From: Candidatus Desantisbacteria bacterium CG2_30_40_21
GTDB taxonomy: Bacteria > UBA9089 > CG2-30-40-21
Direction of reading: 5' to 3'
Assembly: GCA_001873945.1 (NCBI GenBank)
Contig: MNYI01000218.1
Span: forward strand, 1-6,672
Length of the DNA stretch: 6,672 bases
Part shown: in pieces, positions 1 to 5,395 of the stretch
Layout of the letters: every line of letters starts with the position of its first letter
How positions within the stretch are numbered: position 1 is the first letter of the stretch
Notes under the pieces: generated by a model
Seen by the model: only the letters and a program-made list of their open reading frames with translations
The model's database searches: none
Told to the model about the DNA's origin: nothing
Position numbers and translations under genes: made by a program

Positions 1-32
1 ATGACATTTTTACCGCATAAACACATAACAAC

Positions 33-207
33 TCACCACGGAGACACGGAGACACAGAGGAAAATCGAAGGACAAATCTCTTATTTGAATGTGGCTGAAC
101 GCAGATTTTTGGAAATTTGAAGCATTATTCTGTGAATTTATAAAAATTTGCATTCCGTCAGCTTGTTTTTTTAAGTTATTCTCCGTGCCTCCGTGTCTCT
201 GTGGTGA
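33..207. repeat. Dispersed inverted repeat with CACCAC/GAGACACGGAG arms
   Basis: The 27-base arms at 33-59 and 181-207 are reverse complements with three mismatches, enclosing about 120 bases. The arm contains CACCACGGAGACACGGAG, a sequence I know as a common dispersed palindromic repeat in many environmental bacterial genomes. The open frames crossing it on the minus strand read as the typical repeat translation (for example HRDTEARR), so I do not call them genes. It resembles a small non-autonomous element, but no transposase or target duplication is visible. Confidence 0.7.
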
Positions 208-551
208 ATCTGAAAATCCATAATGAGAATTGCTGGCCAATACAGTTCAGCCCCCCTGTCGATTCCCTCTGTTCTCTCTCCGCCTCTCTCCTCCGCGTGA
301 GACCCTCCCACTATTGGTAGTAGTAGAAAAGCAATACACCCATTTCTATTGTGTGTAGAAGGGTAGGGGACGGAATTTTCAACCAAATTCATATCAAACA
401 ATTCTTGCTTTTTCTTATTATATTTTATGTTTATTATCATTTATAGCCTATCCCTATATACATCAACCGATTATTTTTGTCCCTCAAAGATTTAGGGTCA
501 GGTTTTCTTCCCAAGTCCTTGAGAATAATACAAGATACAACAATTCTATTT
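208..551. other. Intergenic stretch without a recognisable gene
   Basis: No frame here has a credible start, ribosome site and protein-like composition. The stretch at about 243-310 is pyrimidine-rich. The rest is AT-rich and broken by stops in all plus-strand frames. The minus-strand frame spanning about 171-440 includes repeat sequence and looks spurious. I see no RNA gene in it. Confidence 0.6.
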
Positions 552-585
552 ATACATCCATCCAGTCTGAACAGGATGGATGTAT
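552..585. repeat. Perfect 12-bp inverted repeat
   Basis: ATACATCCATCC (552-563) and GGATGGATGTAT (574-585) are exact reverse complements around a 10-base loop. The hairpin is followed by TTCTCC, not a proper T-run, so it is at best a weak terminator. It could be a protein-binding palindrome or a small dispersed element. No adjacent gene explains it. Confidence 0.6.
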
Positions 586-658
586 TTCTCCATGAGTTTG
601 TAAGATACGGAAATACTTATGGGTTATGTCTTTTATTATTATTTTTTTGAAAAAAATA

Positions 659-687
659 TTGACAAAGATGAGGGGAACAGATATAAT
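659..687 (+). promoter_or_regulatory. Consensus sigma-70 promoter, TTGACA-N17-TATAAT
   Basis: A perfect -35 box TTGACA (659-664) and a perfect -10 box TATAAT (682-687) are separated by exactly 17 bases. Transcription would begin near 694. No protein gene lies downstream before two terminator-like hairpins, so it most likely drives a non-coding RNA. A 12/12 match at optimal spacing is rare by chance, even in AT-rich DNA. Only transcript mapping would confirm it. Confidence 0.65.
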
Positions 688-693
688 ACATAC

Positions 694-858
694 ATCATCA
701 TTGTTGCACTAAAAAAATTGATGGACTTAAAATTTTTAGTCCAATTTATATATATTTTCTGTAGAACCACAGGGTGAAGAATGCCATTAAACTGTTTTGC
801 GACATAAGAAAAACTGTATAGCATTGTATTTACATATACTGTGGTTTTTTTATTTTTT
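694..858 (+). ncRNA. Candidate structured small RNA, about 160 nt
   Basis: The region starts at the expected start point of the perfect promoter at 659-687. A small stem pairs 723-727 with 738-742. Then nested stems follow: 765-772 with 839-846 (8 bp, extendable by one G-U and one A-U pair), 780-784 with 821-825, and 794-798 with 810-814. The outer stem runs directly into T7-A-T6 (845-858), as in an intrinsic terminator. I do not recognise a known family: the 5' end does not pair with the 3' end as in 6S RNA, and no signal-recognition-particle motif is present. A nine-codon frame at 781-807, preceded by AGGG, could alternatively be a leader peptide. Existence as an RNA is inferred from promoter, structure and T-run only. 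Confidence 0.45.
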
Positions 859-883
859 ACTTAATACCAATTGAATATTAAAA

Positions 884-916
884 AGGGAGGAGAGGCTATA
901 GGTCTCTCCTTTTTTA
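884..916 (+). terminator. Rho-independent terminator
   Basis: AGGAGAG (888-894) pairs with CTCTCCT (904-910) around a nine-base loop, extended by G-U and A-U pairs, and the right arm continues into a T-run to 915. It lies about 30 bases after the T-run that closes the candidate small RNA, so it may be a back-up terminator in tandem. No protein gene precedes it. Confidence 0.6.
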
Positions 917-943
917 TTGAGTATGGTATTTAATATATAAGAA

Positions 944-975
944 CCCCTTAAGATAACTCGAAGTATCTTAAGGGG
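944..975. repeat. Perfect 12-bp inverted repeat
   Basis: CCCCTTAAGATA (944-955) and TATCTTAAGGGG (964-975) are exact reverse complements with an eight-base loop. Neither side carries a T-run in transcript orientation, so a terminator is unlikely. It could be an operator-like palindrome or a small repeat. Confidence 0.6.
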
Positions 976-1029
976 CATAACGAGGTAAAAAAAGCTAAGA
1001 GATACCCGCCAGGTTTTCTTAAGCAATTT

Positions 1030-1083
1030 GTAGCACTATGTAGCGACAGGGCTTTTGTCCCTGTTTCTTGCATCATAGGCTAC
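1030..1083. repeat. Hairpin element with GACAGGG...CCCTGT core
   Basis: GTAGC (1030-1034) and CTATG (1036-1040) pair with CATAG (1074-1078) and GCTAC (1079-1083), with one bulged base. Inside, ACAGGG (1046-1051) pairs with CCCTGT (1059-1064). The core resembles the dispersed CAGGG/CCCTG palindromes common in environmental genomes. T7 follows at 1091-1097, so read-through transcripts might terminate here. Confidence 0.5.
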
Positions 1084-1105
1084 GAATGCCTTTTTTTATC
1101 CTCAG

Positions 1106-1132
1106 ATAAATAAATATACAACATTTATTTAT
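1106..1132. repeat. All-AT inverted repeat upstream of the activator gene
   Basis: ATAAATAAAT (1106-1115) and ATTTATTTAT (1123-1132) are exact reverse complements around a seven-base loop. With no G-C pair the hairpin would be weak. It precedes a possible but poor promoter (TTGTCA at 1135-1140, AT-rich sequence near 1156). A regulatory role is speculative. Confidence 0.35.
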
Positions 1133-1287
1133 TTTTGTCAAGACTTTTTTGTTGATAATAAGAAAATAACCAACACTATCGTTTAAGAAATTGAGCTAAA
1201 GTCTAATATCCTGCATGGGCATTAGCCATTAATTCTGCCACTTAAAATCTCAATAAGGTAAGATTTGGCAATAGGAAGGTGAGGAGA

Positions 1288-2253
1288 ATGAATGGTTTTT
1301 ATGGAATGATTGGGAATTCGCCCCAGATGCAACGGGTGTATAAAGATATTGAAATAGCAGCTAAAGCGGATATTCCTGTCCTTATTCAAGGGGAAACAGG
1401 AACAGGAAAGGAGTTGGCATCTCGGGCGATTCATGAATGCAGTAGCCGAATAAATGCTCCGTTTGTTCCGGTTAATTGTGCAGCTATACCGCGAGAGTTA
1501 GCAGAAAGTGAACTTTTTGGGCATGAAAAGGGTGCCTTTACCTCAGCTCATCGAGATAGGCAGGGAAAGATTGAGCTGGCAAATAAAGGTTCTATCTTTT
1601 TGGATGAGATTGGAGATATGGATATATTTTCACAAGCAAAACTCTTGCGGGTATTGGAAGAGGGAACCATTACCAGGGTTGGAAGTGAGAAACCCATATC
1701 TATCAATACCAGAGTTATCTCGGCTACTAACAAGCAATTAACGGATAAGATCCAAAAAAAGAGCTTTCGTGAGGATCTGTATTATCGTCTCTCTACCTTT
1801 CAGATTAACCTGCCTGCATTAAGGGAGAGAAAGAGTGATATTTCTTTTCTTGCTGAATACTTTTTGATCAGGGCAGGGGAACAATTCAAAAAGAAGGTGA
1901 CCGGTATTTGTTCCATGGCAATGGAGAGATTAATGGAATATAGTTGGCCCGGGAATGTACGGGAGTTTAAGAATGTCATTACACGGGCAGTTATCTCTTG
2001 CAAGGAGATAATTACTGTTGATGATATCTCCATCTCTCTACCCTCTATTGACAAAATTAAACCGGATGTTACGGTCATGCAGGATCCTCAATGGCTTAGC
2101 TTTTCCAGTGAAACATCTTTGAATGAAATGGAAAAGGAAGCCATTAAAAAAATGCTCTGTAATAATCAGGGCAATAAGAGAAAAACTGCCGAAGTATTAG
2201 GGATTGGACGGTCTTCCCTTTACTGGAAGTTAAAAAAGTATGGATTAAGTTGA
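1288..2253 (+). CDS. Sigma-54-dependent transcriptional activator (AAA+ plus Fis-type HTH, no sensor domain)
   Basis: A 321-residue ATPase that would remodel sigma-54 RNA polymerase at -24/-12 promoters. Visible motifs are Walker A GETGTGKE (35-42), the sigma-54 contact loop GAFTSA (82-87), Walker B IFLDEI (103-108), sensor I ATN (146-148), FREDLYYRL (160-168), LPALRER (175-181), sensor II WPGNVREF (220-227), and a Fis-type helix-turn-helix at about 278-320. The start is set at the ATG because AAGGTGAGG lies just upstream; a GTG at 1279 would add three residues but has poor spacing. There is no receiver, GAF or PAS domain before the AAA+ core, unlike most family members of 430-480 residues, and stops block all upstream frames. 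The contact loop has serine where glycine is usual (GAFTGA). The catalytic core is otherwise complete. Targets are unknown; no convincing sigma-54 promoter was seen in the window. Confidence 0.93.
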   Translation: MNGFYGMIGNSPQMQRVYKDIEIAAKADIPVLIQGETGTGKELASRAIHECSSRINAPFVPVNCAAIPRELAESELFGHEKGAFTSAHRDRQGKIELANKGSIFLDEIGDMDIFSQAKLLRVLEEGTITRVGSEKPISINTRVISATNKQLTDKIQKKSFREDLYYRLSTFQINLPALRERKSDISFLAEYFLIRAGEQFKKKVTGICSMAMERLMEYSWPGNVREFKNVITRAVISCKEIITVDDISISLPSIDKIKPDVTVMQDPQWLSFSSETSLNEMEKEAIKKMLCNNQGNKRKTAEVLGIGRSSLYWKLKKYGLS

Positions 2254-2306
2254 CAAAAGGCTGAAGGTGTTTAGTCTGAAGGGGGAAGAGAGGAAACAGG
2301 TTTTAG

Positions 2307-2364
2307 TTTCTTCCTTCCTCCTTCCTTCCTCCTTCCTTCCTTCCTCCCTTCCTTCATCCTTCCT
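2307..2364. repeat. Polypyrimidine CCTT-type microsatellite tract
   Basis: Forty-nine consecutive pyrimidines (2307-2355), then one A and more CCTT, form an imperfect repeat of TTCC and TTCCTCC units. A purine-rich stretch (about 2278-2296) lies just before it on the same strand, and GAAAC (2293-2297) can pair with GTTTC (2306-2310). The tract lies between the activator stop and the next promoter, ending about 32 bases upstream of its -35 box. Such tracts can slip in length or adopt triplex structure; neither is shown here. Confidence 0.8.
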
Positions 2365-2396
2365 GCATTATTTTTGAACCATGCCCAATTTTTCAC

Positions 2397-2425
2397 TTGA
2401 CATCCAATTGAACACATGATACAAT
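2397..2425 (+). promoter_or_regulatory. Near-consensus sigma-70 promoter, TTGACA-N17-TACAAT
   Basis: The -35 box TTGACA (2397-2402) is perfect, and the -10 box TACAAT (2420-2425) differs from consensus at one base, at 17-base spacing. The predicted start near 2432 leaves a leader of about 57 bases before the TTG start at 2489. This suggests the Ig-like/DUF11 gene is transcribed by the housekeeping sigma factor rather than directly by the upstream sigma-54 activator. Confidence 0.6.
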
Positions 2426-2488
2426 GATCTATGTTTTTATGATGAATTTCCGTCAAATGTATATGTTTCGCATTCCTTGGAGGTAGTT

Positions 2489-3055
2489 TTGAAAAAAAGA
2501 AACCTTGAAGTAATTTGCGAACTAATATTCTTTATTATTCTTCTTGCCTGTAAGGTTAATGCTGCACCTATTGTCGATGTTTCACCCAATGCTGGCACGA
2601 TAGGTATAAGTGTAATTGTTACAGGAGGAGGCTTTTCCCCTACCGAGGGAATAGTCATTGATTTTGGCAATACAACTACCATTGCTACAGCCCTGACTGA
2701 TGCCTTCGGCTCTTTTTCCACCACCTTCACGATTACTCCCCAACCATCAAGTGGTACGATAACTGTAAATGCCAAAGGACTAATCTCAGGAACTATCGCT
2801 ACTACAGAATTTAATCTATTGGAACCTCCACAGCCATTACTTAAATTTTATAAAGAAGTCAGCCCTTCCGGTCCAGCAACTTCTGGAGCATCGTTAACCT
2901 ATACGCTTTATTATCAAAATATAGGTTCAGGCACAGCAACGACCGTTGTACTTACAGATGCAATACCTGCCGAAACAACTTATATCACCAACTCTGCTTC
3001 AGGCACAAATACAACTATTTTCTACTCACGAGATGGTGGGATAACTTATGATTAA
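2489..3055 (+). CDS. Exported Ig-like (IPT/TIG-type) plus DUF11 protein, cut short by an in-frame TAA
   Basis: A 188-residue product. The TTG start is chosen because GGAGGT (2479-2484) lies just upstream; the earlier TTG at 2477 overlaps that site. A signal peptide covers about residues 1-25 (KK start, hydrophobic stretch, cleavage after VNA). Residues about 27-115 resemble an Ig-like IPT/TIG domain (VSPNAGTIGISVIVTGGGF). From about 118 a DUF11 domain begins (EVSPSGPATSGASLTYTLYY), usually found in bacterial surface or secreted proteins. It stops at SRDGGITYD, but the same frame after the TAA continues with the expected domain end. The gene is therefore probably a recent nonsense allele, and the product may fold poorly. 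It is preceded by a good sigma-70 promoter. No ligand can be inferred. Confidence 0.72.
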   Translation: MKKRNLEVICELIFFIILLACKVNAAPIVDVSPNAGTIGISVIVTGGGFSPTEGIVIDFGNTTTIATALTDAFGSFSTTFTITPQPSSGTITVNAKGLISGTIATTEFNLLEPPQPLLKFYKEVSPSGPATSGASLTYTLYYQNIGSGTATTVVLTDAIPAETTYITNSASGTNTTIFYSRDGGITYD

Positions 3056-3154
3056 TCACAAGATTTGCCGGTAACTCATATTAAATGGGAATTAACCTCA
3101 ACCCTCATATCAGGAGCGGGAGGGAGTGTAAGGTTTGAGGTAAGGGTTGAATGA
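3056..3154 (+). pseudogene. Orphaned DUF11 C-terminus behind the premature TAA
   Basis: Directly in frame with the preceding gene, 32 codons encode a DUF11 ending that contains PVTHIKWEL and finishes VRFEVRVE before TGA. This matches the endings of the other copies in the window: PVTHIRWSI...LQFSVTIK in the intact 488-residue protein, VTHVRWSM...LQFQVMIK in the orphan fragment, and PITHGRWTI...MEFKVVIQP in the broken gene. Ignoring one TAA codon (3053-3055) restores a 221-residue protein. This is either a nonsense mutation or an assembly error. Read-through is less likely, since TAA also ends the neighbouring genes. Confidence 0.75.
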
Positions 3155-3156
3155 GG

Positions 3157-3250
3157 ATTTCGGAGTGCAATGAGCTTACTTGATTTCGCTTTGGAGTGCG
3201 GTAGTTTAACATTTATAGAACGAGAGCAAGTAAGCTCATCGCTCCGAAAT
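3157..3250. repeat. Dispersed inverted repeat with TTTCGGAGTGC ends, copy 1
   Basis: ATTTCGGAG (3157-3165) pairs with CTCCGAAAT (3242-3250), and ATGAGCTTACTTG (3170-3182) pairs with CAAGTAAGCTCAT (3227-3239), separated only by a small internal mismatch. The loop contains GGAGTGCGGTAG, an echo of the arm. The ends resemble a dispersed GGAGTGC...GCACTCC palindrome family known to me from environmental genomes, and a second diverged copy lies at 6121-6201. It begins two bases after the ancestral TGA of the preceding gene and ends 21 bases before the next start codon. Confidence 0.8.
3191..3219 (+). promoter_or_regulatory. Possible promoter in the repeat loop, TTGGAG-N17-TATAGA
   Basis: TTGGAG (3191-3196) and TATAGA (3214-3219) are 17 bases apart and each matches the sigma-70 boxes at four or five of six positions. 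Transcription would start near 3226 and read into the gene at 3272. If real, the mobile palindrome supplies the downstream promoter. Chance occurrence is quite possible. Confidence 0.3.
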
Positions 3251-3271
3251 AAAAAAAGGAGATGAAGAATT

Positions 3272-3680
3272 ATGAAAAGATTACTAATTGGATTAATGGC
3301 AACAATCCTGATAATTGGCTTGCCGGTAATTAGTCAGGCAATGCCAGGGGCGAATGTGTTGCTTACGAGTAGGGGGGATGGGGGCTGGTAAGGTGATTGA
3401 GGTAAACCCAACAACTAAGGCTATAGTCTGGGAATATGCAGGGACAGGAACCGATGTTGTGGTTACTGATCAGGTTCCCGATGGGACAAAACTTGTCATT
3501 GGTAGTGTGGTATTTATTGAACCAGTTATAAGCGGATCATATGTCATGGTTTCACATGATGGTGGAAAAACCTATGATTCATCCTATACAGAACCAATAA
3601 CGCATGGTAGATGGACGATACCGGCAATGGAACCGGGGATAACTATTGCGATGGAGTTTAAGGTAGTGATACAGCCGTAA
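3272..3680 (+). pseudogene. Frameshifted miniature propeller/DUF11 exported protein
   Basis: AAAGGAG (3255-3261) precedes an ATG that opens a signal peptide ending near VISQA, then ANVLLTSRGDGGW and a TAA at 3389-3391. In the +1 frame the sequence continues as GKVIEVNPTTKAIVWEYAG, the same blade sequence as residues 45-60 of the intact protein downstream, and ends with a DUF11 tail (VSHDGGKTYD, ITHGRW). Removing one G from the run at 3380-3384 joins the halves as RGDGAGKVIEVNP and gives 135 residues. After that one blade the protein jumps at GTGTD into the middle of DUF11 (VVVTDQVPDGT), so most of the propeller and the first half of DUF11 seem deleted. The lesion could be decay, G-run phase switching or a sequencing error. 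Confidence 0.8.
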
Positions 3681-3683
3681 CAA

Positions 3684-3711
3684 GTAGGGGCGACGCATGC
3701 GTGACCCTTAC
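3684..3711. repeat. 28-bp GTAGGGGCG/ACGCATGCGT palindrome
   Basis: This imperfect palindrome is centred on the perfect ten-base core ACGCATGCGT (3693-3702), with outer GTA.GGG pairing with CCC.TAC. It resembles a GTAGGGGCGACGCATGCGTCGCC-type repeat that I know as widely dispersed in environmental bacteria. It starts three bases after the stop of the broken gene and ends 11 bases before the ribosome site of the next gene. Confidence 0.65.
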
Positions 3712-3734
3712 ATTCTAAAAAAGGAGATGAGAAA

Positions 3735-5201
3735 ATGATGAAAAAAGGAATGAATTGGCTGCTTGGAATTGGGGCGTTAGTCTGTTGGATGATGCTATCT
3801 GTATCGCAGATGGCGAATGCTACCTCTACGACTAATTTGCTTATTACGGATACGATAAACCGGCGAGTAATTGAAGTGAACCCGATTACACATAATATTG
3901 TCTGGCAGTATGGGCAAACAGGTGTTTGGGGTACTGGCACAAATCAACTCAGCTGCCCTTATGAAGCTACTAAATTAATGAATGGGAATGTATTAATTGC
4001 AGACACCGAGAATAATCATCGTGTGATTGAGGTTCAACCTACTGGGACAAGTGGGGGCACAATAGTCTGGCAATATGGGCAAACAGGTGTCTCTGGCTCT
4101 GGGACAAATCAACTTTACTGCCCAAACGATGTCCAGAAGTTGGATAATGGTAATGTACTTATTGTTGACTCTAATAATCATCGCGTCCTTGAGGTTCAAC
4201 CAACTTATCCAACAGGTGGAAGTATTGTCTGGCAATATAATGGTACTAGTTCAGAATCTCTTAAAGAAGCAGAAAGATTAGTAGATGGCACGACACTTAT
4301 TTGTCAAGGAAGTCGTGTAATGATAGTCTCAAGTACAGGGACAACACGGTGGAGTTATGAGCTTACCTCTCCCACTGATGCCAAAAAATTGCTTAATGGG
4401 AATATACTCATCGCTGATAATCCTCAGGTAATTGAGTTGCAGCCAATTGGAACAAGTGGTGGGACGATTCCCAATCGGGTAATTGAGGTGCAGCCAATTG
4501 GAACAAGTGGTGGGACAATTGTTTGGCAATATGGGACAGGGACTTCTGGCTCAGGGGTAAATCAACTTAATTATCCTTTCGAGGCAATTAGATTAGCTAA
4601 TGGTAATACGATGATTGCAGATGGTAATAATTATCGTGTAATCGAGGTAAGGACAACTGATTATCCAAGTTTTACCGCAGGAAGTATTGTTTGGCAACAA
4701 GGGCAAATAGGAATTTCCGGCAGTGGTTGGAATCAACTTGGCGTTGCTGTTAAGGATGTTGAGGAGATGTGGTTGGGGATACTCAACCAGGTGCGTGTAG
4801 AGTACAAGAATATGGCTAATGTGCCCCAGCCGGTAGTTACTGCCTGGGTATTTATGCCACTTATTCCAGCTTTACCGCCAGTACTTGAGGTAACAAAGAC
4901 GGTCTCACCATCAGGGACGCAGACGACAGGCACAATGTTGACCTATACAATTGCTTATAATAATATTGGGCAAGGCACAGCGATAGATGTTGCCTTTACG
5001 GATGCAATTCCGGCAGGAACAGTCTATGGAACAGGGACGGCAGTGATAGCTACAGGACCAACAGGCACGATTGCATATTCGCATGATGGCATAAGTTATA
5101 ATGGAGTAGATTCAACACCAGTAACGCATATTCGCTGGAGTATACCGACTATCGGACCTGGTGTGAGCGGGACATTACAGTTTAGCGTGACGATTAAGTA
5201 A
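3735..5201 (+). CDS. Exported beta-propeller plus DUF11 protein, the only intact family member
   Basis: A 488-residue protein. AAGGAG (3721-3726) sits eight bases before the ATG; a later ATG at 3750 gives an MNWL start like the gene at 6248 but lacks good spacing. The signal peptide covers about residues 1-29, ending at MANA. Residues about 34-345 hold five or six NHL/arylsulfotransferase-like blades with the pattern P-x-A-x-x-L-x-NGN-x-LIAD, then N-x-RVIEV-x-P and IVWQYG. Clear blades lie at 34-60, 75-115 and 130-168; the middle is degenerate, with a 17-residue duplication at 232-262. A linker with NQVRVEYKN leads to DUF11 at about 383-488 (TKTVSPSGTQTTG to LQFSVTIK). No membrane anchor or sorting signal follows, so it is probably secreted or loosely surface-bound. 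Such propellers usually bind ligands; no catalytic residues were recognised. The next inverted repeat may help end the transcript. Confidence 0.88.
   Translation: MMKKGMNWLLGIGALVCWMMLSVSQMANATSTTNLLITDTINRRVIEVNPITHNIVWQYGQTGVWGTGTNQLSCPYEATKLMNGNVLIADTENNHRVIEVQPTGTSGGTIVWQYGQTGVSGSGTNQLYCPNDVQKLDNGNVLIVDSNNHRVLEVQPTYPTGGSIVWQYNGTSSESLKEAERLVDGTTLICQGSRVMIVSSTGTTRWSYELTSPTDAKKLLNGNILIADNPQVIELQPIGTSGGTIPNRVIEVQPIGTSGGTIVWQYGTGTSGSGVNQLNYPFEAIRLANGNTMIADGNNYRVIEVRTTDYPSFTAGSIVWQQGQIGISGSGWNQLGVAVKDVEEMWLGILNQVRVEYKNMANVPQPVVTAWVFMPLIPALPPVLEVTKTVSPSGTQTTGTMLTYTIAYNNIGQGTAIDVAFTDAIPAGTVYGTGTAVIATGPTGTIAYSHDGISYNGVDSTPVTHIRWSIPTIGPGVSGTLQFSVTIK
4428..4520 (+). repeat. 51-bp tandem duplication inside the propeller gene
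   Basis: The 42-base segment at 4428-4469 recurs at 4479-4520 with two differences, a period of 51 bases or 17 codons. It duplicates VIE(L/V)QPIGTSGGTI without the following IVWQYG core, so the first copy lacks the rest of a blade. The reading frame is kept. It probably arose by recent slippage or unequal exchange between blades. Confidence 0.85.
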
Positions 5202-5213
5202 GAGTGAGATTGT

Positions 5214-5297
5214 AGACGAGTCGTCTCGGCTCGTTTTAGAGGGATTCAAAGGGAAAAGGGGAAAAGAAAAATTAAAAAATCTTCCCTCTTTTCCCTT
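5214..5297. repeat. Paired hairpins after the intact propeller gene
   Basis: Two stems follow the stop at 5201. AGACGA (5214-5219) pairs with TCGTCT (5221-5226), a tight palindrome that may bind protein rather than fold. Then AAGGGAAAAG (5249-5258) pairs exactly with CTTTTCCCTT (5288-5297), extended by GGGAA (5259-5263) with TTCCC (5282-5286) past one bulged base. No T-run follows, so this is a dispersed-repeat or RNA 3'-end hairpin rather than a canonical terminator. Confidence 0.5.
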
Positions 5298-5313
5298 ACT
5301 TACACAGAAGTTT

Positions 5314-5342
5314 TTAGGACACGGATTTTTACGGATTATAAA
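5314..5342 (+). promoter_or_regulatory. Possible promoter of the toxin-antitoxin operon, TTAGGA-N17-TATAAA
   Basis: The -10 box TATAAA (5337-5342) matches consensus at five of six positions and overlaps the end of the left ACGGATT repeat. The -35 box TTAGGA (5314-5319) is weak. The start would fall near 5349, directly on a palindrome (5349-5362), leaving a leader of about 47 bases. Confidence 0.4.
5319..5338 (+). repeat. ACACGGAT...ACGGATT repeat, left copy
   Basis: ACACGGAT (5319-5326), four spacer bases, then ACGGATTA. The same arrangement in the same orientation occurs at 5876-5894, so the two copies bracket the toxin-antitoxin pair about 557 bases apart. Strings of ACACGGATT are common dispersed repeats in environmental genomes. 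Confidence 0.55.
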
Positions 5343-5348
5343 AAGGGA

Positions 5349-5362
5349 AATTTGTGCAAATT
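5349..5362. promoter_or_regulatory. Candidate operator palindrome of the toxin-antitoxin operon
   Basis: AATTTG (5349-5354) and CAAATT (5357-5362) are exact inverted halves around TG. The site lies at the predicted transcription start and 19 bases before the antitoxin ribosome site, where antitoxin or complex autorepression usually acts in type II modules. Binding is inferred from position and symmetry only. Confidence 0.4.
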
Positions 5363-5395
5363 CTGAATTTTAACCTTAAAGGAAGGTGTGTTAAG

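Noticed and set aside
10..440. Two minus-strand open frames of 76 and 89 codons
   Set aside because: They include the CACCACGGAGACACGGAG repeat and read as its typical translation (HRDTEARR, LCLRVSVVS). No ribosome site or protein-like composition.
639..824. Minus-strand open frame of 61 codons over the candidate RNA
   Set aside because: It covers the perfect plus-strand promoter and stems, is rich in residues typical of AT-rich noise, and has no supporting start signals.
694..858. 6S RNA or signal-recognition-particle RNA
   Set aside because: The 5' and 3' ends do not pair around a central bubble as in 6S RNA, and the conserved GGAAGCA-type loop of the signal-recognition-particle RNA is absent.
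1208..1242. Possible -24/-12 sigma-54 promoter on the minus strand (TGGC...TGCA)
   Set aside because: The GG to GC spacing is one base too long and it points away from the activator gene with no gene ahead of it.
2305..2366. CRISPR array or tandem spacer repeats
   Set aside because: The units are 4-7 bases of pure CCTT microsatellite with no spacers; no CRISPR-like repeat occurs elsewhere in the window.
2437..2775. 112-codon minus-strand open frame
   Set aside because: Shadow of the Ig-like/DUF11 gene, which has a signal peptide, ribosome site and recognisable domains on the plus strand.
3053..3055. Alternative genetic code with TAA read as an amino acid
   Set aside because: TAA ends the intact 488-residue gene, the DUF11 fragment and the short exported gene at the expected places, so it works as a stop here.
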